Origin: Anaerolineales bacterium
Lineage (GTDB): Bacteria; Chloroflexota; Anaerolineae; Anaerolineales; Villigracilaceae
DNA: 63,042 nucleotides
Direction of reading: 5' to 3'
Assembly: GCA_016744335.1 (NCBI GenBank)
Contig: JADGEO010000019.1
Coordinates: 1-63,042, forward strand
Made by a program: the position numbers and the translations under genes. Under the pieces are notes generated by a model that saw only the letters and a list, made by a program, of their open reading frames with translations, ran no database searches and was not told the DNA's origin. Positions 34,590 to 43,700 of this stretch are shown piece by piece (the first letter of the stretch is position 1; every line of letters begins with the position of its first letter).

Positions 34590-35312
34590 CTAATTCGTCT
34601 TCAAAGCCCACAGTTTAGTGAGCACATCTTCAAGGCGCTCTGCAAGTAGAGAGGGGGTGTTTGTAGTCACATCATCTTCATTTTCAAAGACGGCATAAGG
34701 CACTTTTATGCCATGTATTTCGATGAATTTTGAATCAGCTTTGCTAAACGCCTCCCAATCTACTTCTTTATAAAGACGTTCTAGTTTTTCATCAGGAAGT
34801 CCATGTTCTAGAATGCTATCTGGTCGGTTAGGGTTGAAGCGGCGGCGGTTTTTTCGTAGCGATTCTTCGTAGGGGACATTGACGTAAACTATAGCGGCGC
34901 GCTTCAAAATATCTTCTCCCAAATGCTCGAAGGCTTCTATATATCCGCCATGTTCACTCCCGCGTGAAAACTCGATAATGAGGGTGTTTTCATCGTGATA
35001 ATTCTCTTTGCGTAGGCGTTTAGGATATTCGATATTGAAGCGTTCTATCAGCAAATGCCAAAGATAATCGTCTTTGAAATAACCAGCCGAATCAGTATGC
35101 AATCGTGGTTTGCCTAAGATATTTTCAAGGATATGGTCTTCTTCAAACCATGTCCAGAGCATCGGAAAATCATCTAAAAAATCGAGCTTGGCAATGTGGA
35201 AGTTTTCACATCGTTTTTCATCTTGGCAATTTTTAAGATGAGCAATTATTTCACTTTTGCCAGAAGCGGGACGACCGATTAAGATAATAATATCGAAAGT
35301 GTTTTTTGTCAT
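34590..35312 (-). CDS. P-loop NTPase/kinase-like protein
   Basis: A 240-residue soluble protein with an N-terminal Walker A (IIILIGRPASGKSEIIAHL). IVYVNVPYEESLRKNRRRF resembles the arginine-rich LID region of nucleoside-kinase-like P-loop proteins. No other specific motif fixes a substrate; it could phosphorylate a small molecule or a nucleic acid end. It precedes a small membrane protein gene and the sortase on the minus strand. Confidence 0.65.
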   Translation of the reverse strand: MTKNTFDIIILIGRPASGKSEIIAHLKNCQDEKRCENFHIAKLDFLDDFPMLWTWFEEDHILENILGKPRLHTDSAGYFKDDYLWHLLIERFNIEYPKRLRKENYHDENTLIIEFSRGSEHGGYIEAFEHLGEDILKRAAIVYVNVPYEESLRKNRRRFNPNRPDSILEHGLPDEKLERLYKEVDWEAFSKADSKFIEIHGIKVPYAVFENEDDVTTNTPSLLAERLEDVLTKLWALKTN

Positions 35313-35365
35313 AGGGTTTAAGGGGTGGTAAGGGGAAAAGTCCCATTTACCTTAGCATATATTCT

Positions 35366-35524
35366 CTACAGTATAAAAGACAATGCAATTAAAATAACGA
35401 GGAAGATACTAGCCAAAGTTCCAATTCGCTTGAGGTCGCTTTTAATTTCAGTGTAATCGGGGTTGAATTCCTCTGCTGTGCGTGCTCTGTGATCTACTTG
35501 TTTTTTTCTGCTTTTCTTAACCAT
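35366..35524 (-). CDS. Small single-pass membrane protein, 52 aa
   Basis: ATG at 35524 follows GGAGAAAAAA. The product has a basic N-terminus (MVKKSRKKQVDHRARTAEEF), a short amphipathic stretch (YTEIKSDLKRIG) and one C-terminal transmembrane helix (LASIFLVILIALSFIL) ending at the stop. The pattern (K-rich start, E-F-N-P-D-Y, tail anchor) looks like a real conserved small protein. Function unknown. Confidence 0.7.
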   Translation of the reverse strand: MVKKSRKKQVDHRARTAEEFNPDYTEIKSDLKRIGTLASIFLVILIALSFIL

Positions 35525-35540
35525 TTTTTTCTCCTTTTTT

Positions 35541-35593
35541 GTATAAGACCTAAGACATAAGATTTAAGACTTGTCTTTAGATTTTGGGTCTAC
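35541..35593. repeat. Degenerate TAAGAC-type direct repeats
   Basis: Several tandem variants of TAAGAC(C) occur (TAAGACCTAAGACATAAG, then TTTAAGACTTGTCTTTAGA). Similar text is found inverted inside the DUF2298 gene at 49958-50030 and, weaker, upstream of mscL. Confidence 0.55.
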
Positions 35594-35596
35594 TTT

Positions 35597-36496
35597 CTAA
35601 TTTTGTAAATCTGCAAAAACTACGATTCTTTGTTGATCCTTTAAATAAGGATAACAAGAAATCAATGTTGTCGTTGGCATATTGGTACTTGCCATAACCT
35701 CAACTTGAGTCGGCTCTACAATTTGTGTGCCATTGACGATATAAGTATACTGCTTCTGTTGCGTAAAGACGAGTATTTCATCACCGGGTTGCAACTGATC
35801 TAAATAACGAAAAATTTCACCATAAACGTCATTATGTGCTGAAAAAACTATATTTCCTGTTTCGCCAGGGTTGGGTGAACCAATATGCTGACCAACGCCC
35901 TTCTTCAATTGCTCCCAGCCATCGCCTTGTACGATGGGGGCATCCACATTTAGGGCGGGAATTTGAATGCGAATTGCCTGCTCTGGGCTGGCGGGTGGGA
36001 TAGGCAAATCTTTGATAGATTGCACCATTGGGCGAAGGTGGCTGGGAATCTCTTCTTCGTTTGGTTTAGATTCTCCATCTATGGGCGGGGTGTGGCCAGA
36101 AGGGAGAACGACAGCCATAACCAAGGGCGTGGGTGCCATTGTGGGCTGTTCTAGGGCAGAGGCAAATTCTGCATTTAGGTTGTGCAAGATGTCAAATCCG
36201 CTCAGGATGATGCCGAAAAGCCCAATGACGGCAATCACTTCCACGCCAAGTAAGAGACGCTCACCCCAGCTTTTTTTTCGGGGAGATGCCTCCTTAGCCG
36301 TATCAAGCTTCTCGTTTGCGTTCGTTTCGATGATGGGGTGAAAATCTAACTCTTGTGACGCAAGCTGAACTACACGTCCAGTTTTGCGGTAGGTGTCCAA
36401 TCGCTCCTGACGCACATTGCGCCGCTTATCCATCAATAAACGGCGTAGCTCGCTGATACTTAAATCTTCAGGGGATTTATCTTTTCGCTTCATCAT
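35597..36496 (-). CDS. Sortase-family transpeptidase
   Basis: A 299-residue membrane-anchored protein. Residues 1-75 are cytoplasmic and basic, followed by a transmembrane helix (VIAVIGLFGIILSGFDIL) and an extracellular sortase fold. The catalytic His is in VFSAHNDVYG, the Cys in TTLISCYPY and the Arg in DQQRIVVF, so the triad is complete. Sortases attach proteins to surface polymers or cross-link pilins; Chloroflexota sortases are usually class D/E-like. No LPXTG substrate is evident in the window. Confidence 0.85.
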   Translation of the reverse strand: MMKRKDKSPEDLSISELRRLLMDKRRNVRQERLDTYRKTGRVVQLASQELDFHPIIETNANEKLDTAKEASPRKKSWGERLLLGVEVIAVIGLFGIILSGFDILHNLNAEFASALEQPTMAPTPLVMAVVLPSGHTPPIDGESKPNEEEIPSHLRPMVQSIKDLPIPPASPEQAIRIQIPALNVDAPIVQGDGWEQLKKGVGQHIGSPNPGETGNIVFSAHNDVYGEIFRYLDQLQPGDEILVFTQQKQYTYIVNGTQIVEPTQVEVMASTNMPTTTLISCYPYLKDQQRIVVFADLQN

Positions 36497-36738
36497 ATCG
36501 GGGAGAGATTATACCGCTTTTTGGGAATGGCATATGAGTGTATGCAAAAATACTTATGATGATGTGCCGAGACGCTCGCGTTTTTAGCTTGGGTGCAAGA
36601 ACCTAAACGTGATGTTTTTCGTGACCGTTTCTTTGCGCTTCGTTTATGCCTGCCCAATGTTGAATAATCAGCACTCAAGTTGAGGTCAGGTGCTGCGTTC
36701 TTTCCTATTTCCAGCCTTAAATAACTCATCTGATTATC
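36497..36738. other. Intergenic stretch, no supported gene
   Basis: A minus-strand frame covers it but its product is basic, Cys/His-scattered and unlike a protein family. A plus-strand run FRDRFFALRLCLPNVE before a TAA could be a decayed gene end, but there is too little to assign. Confidence 0.35.
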
Positions 36739-38835
36739 TTAAGGGTTCGGATAAGAATCTTCGGGGGTAGCTGTATTTGTAGGCGTAGATGAAGATGGGG
36801 CAGCCGTATTTGTGGGTGTAGAGGAAGATGGGTTTGGTGTTAATGTTATTGTTGGGGCGGGAGTATTGGTGATAACGGGTTGAGATTGCCCCACAATATA
36901 AAGTTCTTCGATATTCCATAACCAATTCTGTGCGCTAGGATCAAGAGAAAAACCGCTTAAATCTATATGAGATGCAGAAACTTGAGGGTAAGCGAAAAGG
37001 GGTATAGAGGGTAGTTCTTCGGCATAAATACGGAGGGTTTCTTGATAATTTTCCTCAAAGTCTTGTGCGTTTGGAAGTGTGAAATTTGCTTTTTTGCAGG
37101 CTTCATCGTAAGTGCTATTGCTAAATCCGCTTAGGTTTTCACCGAACCAATCGTTGCTCGAATCGGGAATTGATGTTGAACTAAACCACTCACAATGGGG
37201 CATGAGGTTTTCGGTGCCCACCCCAAATTGAGCAAGGTCAAAGTTACGCCCAAAGAGAATGCCTTCGGGACCAGCGGCATAGAATTCTTCTGGGGGAAGG
37301 TAGTGTAAATTAATGCCAATGCCACAGCTTTGTAAAGACTGCGCTAAAATTTCGCTTACTTGCCTCCGTTGAAGTGAGTTGGTGGTGATGTAATCAAGGA
37401 TGAGGGGGGTTTCTACGGGGACATTTTTTACATTATAGGCAGTACGTGGGGTGGTGGGGTCGTTGTCTATATCTTTCCAGCCAATATCGTCTAATAAAAT
37501 ACTGCCTTTGTTAGAACTATAAGAATAGAGGGCAATATCTGATGTGTATAGTGGGTGAGCGTTAGGGATGTAGCTATCGGGAACGGTAGAAAATCCGTGC
37601 AATACGGTGTCGACAACTTCTTGACGATCAAGGCATAGCGCAAGGGCTTGTCTAGTGAGCGGGTCGCTGAAAAATTCGGGGCGGTCAGTGCTAGAGATTG
37701 TGCCATCATCGTAGCTGGCAGGATTAATGCCAATATAAAGATTTTCTAAAGATTTTTTTTCGGTAGCATAAAATTGAATTTCTTTTGCTTCTTCGAGTTC
37801 TTGAAGAAGAGCTACTTGTCTGTCAAAAGAGATGCTAGGGTCAAGGAGATCGCACTGCCCATTTACTAACGCGGCGATGGCAATATCGGGGCTGGCGACA
37901 AAGTGGAATGTGATTATGTCCAGTTTGGGGAAACCTTCTGATGCTCTATGATAAAGCGGATTCTTGACAAGCGTAATGCTTTCACCTGGAAGCCATTCGT
38001 CAATAACAAAAGCTCCCCAACCAATGGGAAAGCGCGCTGCGATATCGGTATTGGCTAACTCGGCGGGTGAGAATTCACTCCATACATGGTAAGGCAGGGG
38101 GAGCCAGAAATTGGTCATATAACTATTGTCTCTATAACCAGGCAATCCCCGCCACGCGGTTGTGAGTTCATCTACAGATTCGTAAGAAGCCGTTCTTTCT
38201 AGCAGGTATTCATCGGCAAGGTTTTTATTTGCGAGAGCAAGATCAAAAGCATAAACAGAATCATCAGATGTTAGTGGTGCCCCATCAGCCCAGCGCAGGT
38301 TGGGCAAAAAACTAAAATAAACGACCATTTGGTCCATATTCAAGGGAATATCTTCTTTGAACGTGGTAATACAAACTTCTTCCTGGCAATCAGAGGAGTA
38401 AACGCGCGTTCCTTCGACCAGCTCGACCAGATTGCCTTCAAAATCTACGACTAAATCCCCTGTTTCAACAGGGAGAGATTCGAGACGCATATCGCCATTT
38501 TCAAAGGATGGTGTTTTTTGAAGAATAATAGGCTGATAACTATAATTGCGGCTGTCGAGAGGTCCGTCATAAATTGCTTCAAGAACGCTTAGCGCGGCGG
38601 GGTTAGGGTCATCGTTAATATAAAGGGTATTTGGTTCTTGCCCAAGGCAGATATTTAGCGAACGTAAAGGTTGCGACGGGGGAATGATTGTAGGAATGAT
38701 TCCAGGAATTGGTGCTGTAGAAGAAGCGGTTGGGGTTTCTGTTTCTGGCGCGTCAAAAGGTGAGAGCTGGCAAGCGAAAGATAGTATCGCTAATGCTAGA
38801 ATCCCAAAAAATTTTGATTTTTTTGAATAAAACAT
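36739..38835 (-). CDS. Solute-binding lipoprotein, family 5 (peptide/nickel ABC type)
   Basis: A 698-residue lipoprotein. The signal sequence ends in the lipobox LSFAC, followed by a Pro/Thr linker. The mature part has the family 5 layout (DDPNPAALSVLEAIYDGPLD; LRWADGAPLTSDDSVYAFDL; QALALCLDRQEVVDTVLHGF). Such proteins deliver oligopeptides or other solutes to an ABC transporter; no permease or ATPase genes are adjacent. The C-terminal 40 residues are a Thr/Pro/Ser-rich tail with two similar TPTNTA segments. ATG 38835 follows GGGAG; an upstream TTG was rejected. Confidence 0.85.
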   Translation of the reverse strand: MFYSKKSKFFGILALAILSFACQLSPFDAPETETPTASSTAPIPGIIPTIIPPSQPLRSLNICLGQEPNTLYINDDPNPAALSVLEAIYDGPLDSRNYSYQPIILQKTPSFENGDMRLESLPVETGDLVVDFEGNLVELVEGTRVYSSDCQEEVCITTFKEDIPLNMDQMVVYFSFLPNLRWADGAPLTSDDSVYAFDLALANKNLADEYLLERTASYESVDELTTAWRGLPGYRDNSYMTNFWLPLPYHVWSEFSPAELANTDIAARFPIGWGAFVIDEWLPGESITLVKNPLYHRASEGFPKLDIITFHFVASPDIAIAALVNGQCDLLDPSISFDRQVALLQELEEAKEIQFYATEKKSLENLYIGINPASYDDGTISSTDRPEFFSDPLTRQALALCLDRQEVVDTVLHGFSTVPDSYIPNAHPLYTSDIALYSYSSNKGSILLDDIGWKDIDNDPTTPRTAYNVKNVPVETPLILDYITTNSLQRRQVSEILAQSLQSCGIGINLHYLPPEEFYAAGPEGILFGRNFDLAQFGVGTENLMPHCEWFSSTSIPDSSNDWFGENLSGFSNSTYDEACKKANFTLPNAQDFEENYQETLRIYAEELPSIPLFAYPQVSASHIDLSGFSLDPSAQNWLWNIEELYIVGQSQPVITNTPAPTITLTPNPSSSTPTNTAAPSSSTPTNTATPEDSYPNP

Positions 38836-38859
38836 AAACTCTCCCAAACTGAAAACAAT

Positions 38860-38960
38860 AGACCTCTTGCAAAAGCCTGTTTTCTCTACGTTCCCTGCGC
38901 CGTCCTCGGCGCAGGCTTCTCTAAAACACGCCGCCGATGACGGCGGCTAGAGCACTTATG
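38860..38960 (-). mobile_element. MITE-like repeat family A, copy 2
   Basis: Near-identical (about three mismatches over ~100 bp) to 20153-20263 in the opposite orientation. The AGACCTCTTGCA end is present; the opposite inverted end is missing or diverged after CACTTATG. It is just upstream of the solute-binding protein gene. Confidence 0.85.
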
Positions 38961-39110
38961 AATATAGAAACCATTGAATTTTACAAAACCATTGTACCTC
39001 GAATAATAAGAAAGAATTAGATGTAGTACCTTTAAATGTGTACAAAATCCCCCCAATGGTCACTTGACCTTGCTCATGCAAGAGACTAAACTTTTTGAAA
39101 CCTTAAAATA

Positions 39111-39119
39111 TGCTATACT
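39111..39119 (+). promoter_or_regulatory. Extended -10 of a predicted leaderless operon promoter
   Basis: TGCTATACT lies 7 nt before ATG 39127. It drives the DUF6754/MutL-like operon and matches the histidine-kinase promoter at 22330-22338. Confidence 0.55.
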
Positions 39120-39126
39120 TTAGGGC

Positions 39127-39360
39127 ATGCAAACGCCAAGTATTACGTGGACAAAATGGGCAAATACTATAGCTCGTTATCGTGCCACAAGTCTTGTTGC
39201 ATGGTTGCTAGAGGCTGGTGAACCACTAAATATAGTTGGGGCACAAGTTTTGTGTTTTGGACAACCACTGCTTGGTGATGATCGTCTGCATGATTTGGCA
39301 GATTTCCTTGAAGACAAAGAAAAAACTCGAGCTTTTGCTGATTATTTAAGGAAGGAATAA
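39127..39360 (+). CDS. Small soluble protein, first gene of the DUF6754 operon
   Basis: A 77-residue protein of predicted helical character (WTKWANTIARYRATSLVAWL; LGDDRLHDLADFLEDKEKTR). The family is not recognised. Its position, first in the operon and ending one base before the TTG start of the DUF6754 gene, suggests it acts with that system. It has its own extended -10 box and no Shine-Dalgarno. Confidence 0.65.
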   Translation: MQTPSITWTKWANTIARYRATSLVAWLLEAGEPLNIVGAQVLCFGQPLLGDDRLHDLADFLEDKEKTRAFADYLRKE

Positions 39361-39361
39361 C

Positions 39362-40114
39362 TTGGAGCAAATTTCCACTCTTGCTGGTTTTGGATTTATC
39401 CTGTTTAGCGGAATTTTACTACTTGGGCTATTCTTGCTCAAGGATAGAGTAAAAGCCTCTTTCCGCGACATCCCCGCGTTTGTTAAACTAAATAAATCCC
39501 TTGGCACCGCCGTAGAAGATGGCTCGCGAATTCACTTTTCACTTGGTGCGTCTGATATTACCAGTTCCCGTACCGCGGCGTCTTTTGCCTCACTAGGTGT
39601 CTTACGCCAATCTGCAGAATTATCAGCATCCAGTGATAAGCCTCCTCTAGCCACATCTGGCAATGCTCCCCTTAGCATACTCTCCCAAGATAGCTTGAAG
39701 ACAGCCCATCATATCGCGGGTGCAGATCAACAATATGACGCGACTTCTGGTCGCCTAATGGGAATAACGCCATTTTCTTATGCGGCAGGCACTATTCCTG
39801 CAATTTATGACGAGGATATTTCTGTCAATGTATTGGCGGGTGGATTTGGCACAGAAGTCGGCTTGCTTAGCGATGCCGCCGAAAGAGCAGATTCCTTTAC
39901 CCTCGCTGGCACAGATGCACTGCCTGCACAAGCGATATTATATGCCAGCGCAAACGAAACTCTAATAGGTGAAGAACTTTATGCTTCGGGTGCCTATCTC
40001 AATGCGGGACGAACCCATCTCGTTAGCCTGTATGTACAAGATATTTTGCGCTGGTTAATTATAGGTGCTCTAATCGTGGGCGCGGGGATGAAGTTATTGG
40101 CAGGTTTGCTATGA
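39362..40114 (+). CDS. DUF6754 membrane protein
   Basis: A 250-residue protein with a transmembrane helix at each end (GFGFILFSGILLLGLFLL and WLIIGALIVGAGMKLLAGLL). The middle (~60-220) is the DUF6754 domain: IHFSLGASDITSSRTAASFA, SDKPPLATSGNAPL, GRLMGITPFSYAAGTIPAIY, NVLAGGFGTEVGLL and TLAGTDALPAQAILYA. The domain is of unknown function; it is a Gly/Ala-rich alpha/beta unit that would be on one face of the membrane. The start is TTG at 39362 with AAGGAAGG upstream. It overlaps the next gene by ATGA. The domain assignment is from memory of the family. Confidence 0.75.
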   Translation: MEQISTLAGFGFILFSGILLLGLFLLKDRVKASFRDIPAFVKLNKSLGTAVEDGSRIHFSLGASDITSSRTAASFASLGVLRQSAELSASSDKPPLATSGNAPLSILSQDSLKTAHHIAGADQQYDATSGRLMGITPFSYAAGTIPAIYDEDISVNVLAGGFGTEVGLLSDAAERADSFTLAGTDALPAQAILYASANETLIGEELYASGAYLNAGRTHLVSLYVQDILRWLIIGALIVGAGMKLLAGLL

Positions 40115-40731
40115 ACAAACTCTTCGCTCCCGCTATCGCAATAGCCACTGGACTACTTGTTCTCTTTGGCTATTTTTTCCCTAACGATACACTCAATGGC
40201 GTACGCATTACCATTGTGCAGTGGGCAGTTATTCTTGCTGGCGCGGCGGTTTTAGTAGGCGTTAGCAATTTGTTCTTTGTTCATCTTAAGAAGATACAAA
40301 ATAAAGAAAAAGGGAGAGTTTATAGTCTTTTTTTGATAGTTTCTTTATTGCTCTCTCTCGTTTTAGGCTTACTGCTGGGGACAAACTCATCCGTAATGCA
40401 AGGTGTCTTTAGTGCAATTATTTTACCTGTAGAAAGTAGCTTGCTTGCAATTATGTCCGTCACTCTAATCTATGCTGGTATCCGTCTTTTAGGTTATCGT
40501 AAAGATATAATGGCAATGGTATTCTTAGCTTTTGCCCTAGTTGCCATGCTTGTTGCCGCTCCACTCCCTTTCTTTGAACTTCCCCTTATGGATGATTTTA
40601 TTCGTCCCTTAGTTGTCGGTGTTCTAGCCACAAGTGGCGCACGCGGTATTCTTTTGGGTGTGGCTTTAGGCACCCTTCTCACAGGTATACGCGTTTTGAT
40701 TGGTTCAGATAGACCTTATGGGGGTAAATAA
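40111..40731 (+). CDS. Polytopic membrane protein of the DUF6754 operon
   Basis: A 206-residue protein with about six hydrophobic helices (FAPAIAIATGLLVLFGYF; VILAGAAVLVGVSNLFFV; FLIVSLLLSLVLGLLLG; others). There is no recognised domain or signature. Its start overlaps the DUF6754 stop and its stop overlaps the next start (TAATG), so synthesis of the three proteins is tightly coupled. A membrane-complex subunit role is inferred from coupling only. Confidence 0.75.
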   Translation: MNKLFAPAIAIATGLLVLFGYFFPNDTLNGVRITIVQWAVILAGAAVLVGVSNLFFVHLKKIQNKEKGRVYSLFLIVSLLLSLVLGLLLGTNSSVMQGVFSAIILPVESSLLAIMSVTLIYAGIRLLGYRKDIMAMVFLAFALVAMLVAAPLPFFELPLMDDFIRPLVVGVLATSGARGILLGVALGTLLTGIRVLIGSDRPYGGK

Positions 40732-43700
40732 TGAAAACTATTAAATGCCCCGTCTGTGGAGAAACAAACCCTGTTTCTTTAGATAATTGCCAAAGCTGTA
40801 ACCAGCGTTTGCGTCAGAGCACTAGCGAATTGGATGGTGGTGGAAAGTTAATCAATTCAGGACAAAACCCAACCGCAAAAGCAACATCTGAGCTTGAATC
40901 TGCTCTCCCTGCTTGGTTGAAAAACGCCCGCAAAGGTGTAAAAAGCGGAGAGTCAAAAGAATTATCTCCTAGATTTTCTCCCCCGCCTGTTGAAGAAGAG
41001 CCAGAAATACCAGCCATAATAGAAGAAGAGAAAAAAGAAGAAGATGCGTCCATTGACTGGCTTGCAGGCTTGGGGTTAGAAGATGATAATGACGAAGATG
41101 ATGATGAAGCCGCGGACTGGCTCAAAAATCTTCAAGGCGACACATCCCCTGATGAAGAAAGCGAAGAAGAAATTCTTCCCCCTGGTATTCCCGCGGCGGA
41201 TGAGCCTATCACCGCCGGCGATACCCCTCTCCCCTCTACTGAAGAAGCACCCATCCAAACAGGGATACTTCCGAATTGGATGGCGGATCTTCAAGAAGAA
41301 TCTATAGAGCAAGAAGCCGAATCTTTACCTGACCTTATTGAAGAGGATAAGCTGGATGTGGGGGATATTAAGACGGGGCAACTCCCGAATTGGCTATCAT
41401 CAGCAGCTTCTTCTTCACCTCCCGCCGAAACACCCTTGGGGGAACCTGATTCTGCCATCAAATTGGATGCCGATTCTCCCAGCGTGAGTGCCTCCGACCC
41501 TGCCCCAGACTGGATGGCAGGCTCAGACGATGCTACTCCCGCCACCGATGAAGATATGCCCGATTGGATGAGCGGACTTCGATCTGCCGATGCCCAAGAA
41601 GAAGCCCCCGAAGAACCTATTTCTGCCAGTGAAAGCAGTGACGACCTCCCCGATTGGATGGCTGGCTCAGGTGACGCAACCCCCGCTACCGATGCAGATA
41701 TGCCCGACTGGATGAGCGGACTTCGATCTGCCGATGCCCAAGAAGAAGCCCCCGAAGAACCCGTTTCAGCAATTGAAAGCAGTGACGATCTTCCTGATTG
41801 GATGGCAGGCTCAGACGATGCTACTCCCGCCACCGATGAAGATATGCCCAACTGGATGAGCGGGCTTCGATCTGCCGATGCCCAAGAAGAAGCCCCCGAA
41901 GAACCTGTTTCTGCCAGTGAAAGCAGTGACGATCTTCCTGATTGGATGGCTGGCTCAGGTGACGCAACCCCCGCAACAGGAGATGCCACTCCCGCCACCG
42001 ATGCAGATATGCCCGACTGGATGAGCGGACTTCAATCTGCAGATGCGCAAGAAGAAGTCTCCGAAGAACCCGTTTCATCCATTGAAAGAAGTGACGATCT
42101 TCCTGATTGGATGGCAAATCTTCAACCTGATGAAAAAGGTACAGAAGAAACTCTTTTTGATACTTTTGCTGAAAGTGAAGCTTCTGCTGATGAAGATATC
42201 CCCGACTGGCTTTCTGCTTTGCCCTCTGATGGATTATCTACCCAGAATGCGGCGGGAGATGATGCGCCTCGACTGGGTGATGTTGATGAAATGGCATCAC
42301 GTTCACAGGCGTCCGATCCTTTTGCTGATTTAACGGTAGATGCTGAAGAGACGGAAATCCCACTGGCAGAAAAAGCAGATATCCCAGATTGGCTATCCCA
42401 AATGGAAACGCCTCTTGCTGATGATTCGGCGCATCTTGTTGATGATTCGGCCGAGGAAGAAGTTGACGAAATATCTGCCCTTCCTGCTGAGGATATGCCT
42501 GCTTGGTTGGATAATTTATCTTCGGTAGAGGGTGATGAAGATATTGCGCCAGCACCTATTCTTGACCCCACTTCTGCTGATGTGGTAGATGAAGTTTTTG
42601 AGGCAGATATGCCCGATTGGATATCTAGCCTAGGACCTGAAGATATTGCAGATGACGAATTCTCTGATGCTGAGGCACCTGATGAGCAGGGTGATGCTTC
42701 GGGGGCAGAGTTGCCAAGCTGGGTACAGGCAATGCGCCCTGTGGCAGATGTAGTGCCTGATTCTTCTAGACCTTCTGATGAGAATGTAGTTGGCACAGGA
42801 CCTCTTGCAGGATTAAGCGGTGTTTTGCCTGTTACAGCTGTAATTGGGCAAATGGCTAAACCTCAGGCTCACTCTATAAAGTTAGAAGTAAGCGAAAGCC
42901 AGCAAAGTAGTGCGGCGATGTTAGAGAATCTATTGGCTGGGGAAACTGAGCCAAGTGCTTTTCTTGCGCCGAAGAAAGTTTCTTCTATGCCTATCTTACG
43001 CTGGGTGATTACTGCATTGCTCTTTTTGGCAGTTGGCTCTTCACTTTTTAGTCAATCAAAAATAACGCCTTTATCCGATGGGAAAGAGTCTGAAATACAA
43101 AAATCTGTTGATATGATTAACGCACTGCCCGCGGATGGGAGCGTGTTATTGGTATTTGATTATGAAGCAGGTTTCTCTGGTGAGATGAAAGCTATTGCTT
43201 TGCCATTGGTAACGCAGTTGATGACGCGGGGGCAAAATTTAGTGGTTATTTCTACCCAGCCAACAGGTCCTGCGCTTGCAGAAAGTTTGTTTACCGAATT
43301 AGAAAAACACAGTGATTATGAGGTTGTTGCTGGCACAAATTATCAGAATTTGGGGTATTTGGCAGGTGGCACATCGGGCATAGCGAATTTTATTAGTTCG
43401 CCACATAAGACAATCGGTAATAATGCTCTTTGGGAAACACATCCTCTTGCAGAAATTACTAAGTTTTCAGATTTTTCTGCCGTAGTTATTCTAACCAACG
43501 ATGTAGAGAAAGGGCGTAATTGGATTGAGCAGAAAACTGTTTATGCTGGAAGTAGCGATGAAGATATGTCACCTTTCTTGATGGCAATTAGCGCACAGGC
43601 AGAACCAATTATTTATCCCTATTACTTCTCTGGGCAAGTAGATGGTTTGATTAGTGGACTTTCGGGGAGTGCGCTCTATGAACATGTGCTAGGAGAAGAG

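Noticed and set aside
36493..36729. 78-codon minus-strand frame before the sortase
   Set aside because: Product composition is unlike a folded protein and it overlaps the sortase start; no ribosome site.
41291..41998. Long minus-strand frame rich in Ala/Ser opposite the PxW repeats
   Set aside because: It is a shadow of the tandem coding repeats on the plus strand; composition reflects the complement of acidic codons.
41505..42101. CRISPR-like array
   Set aside because: The 144-bp periodic repeat has no unique spacers and is fully in frame within one protein; no cas genes are present.
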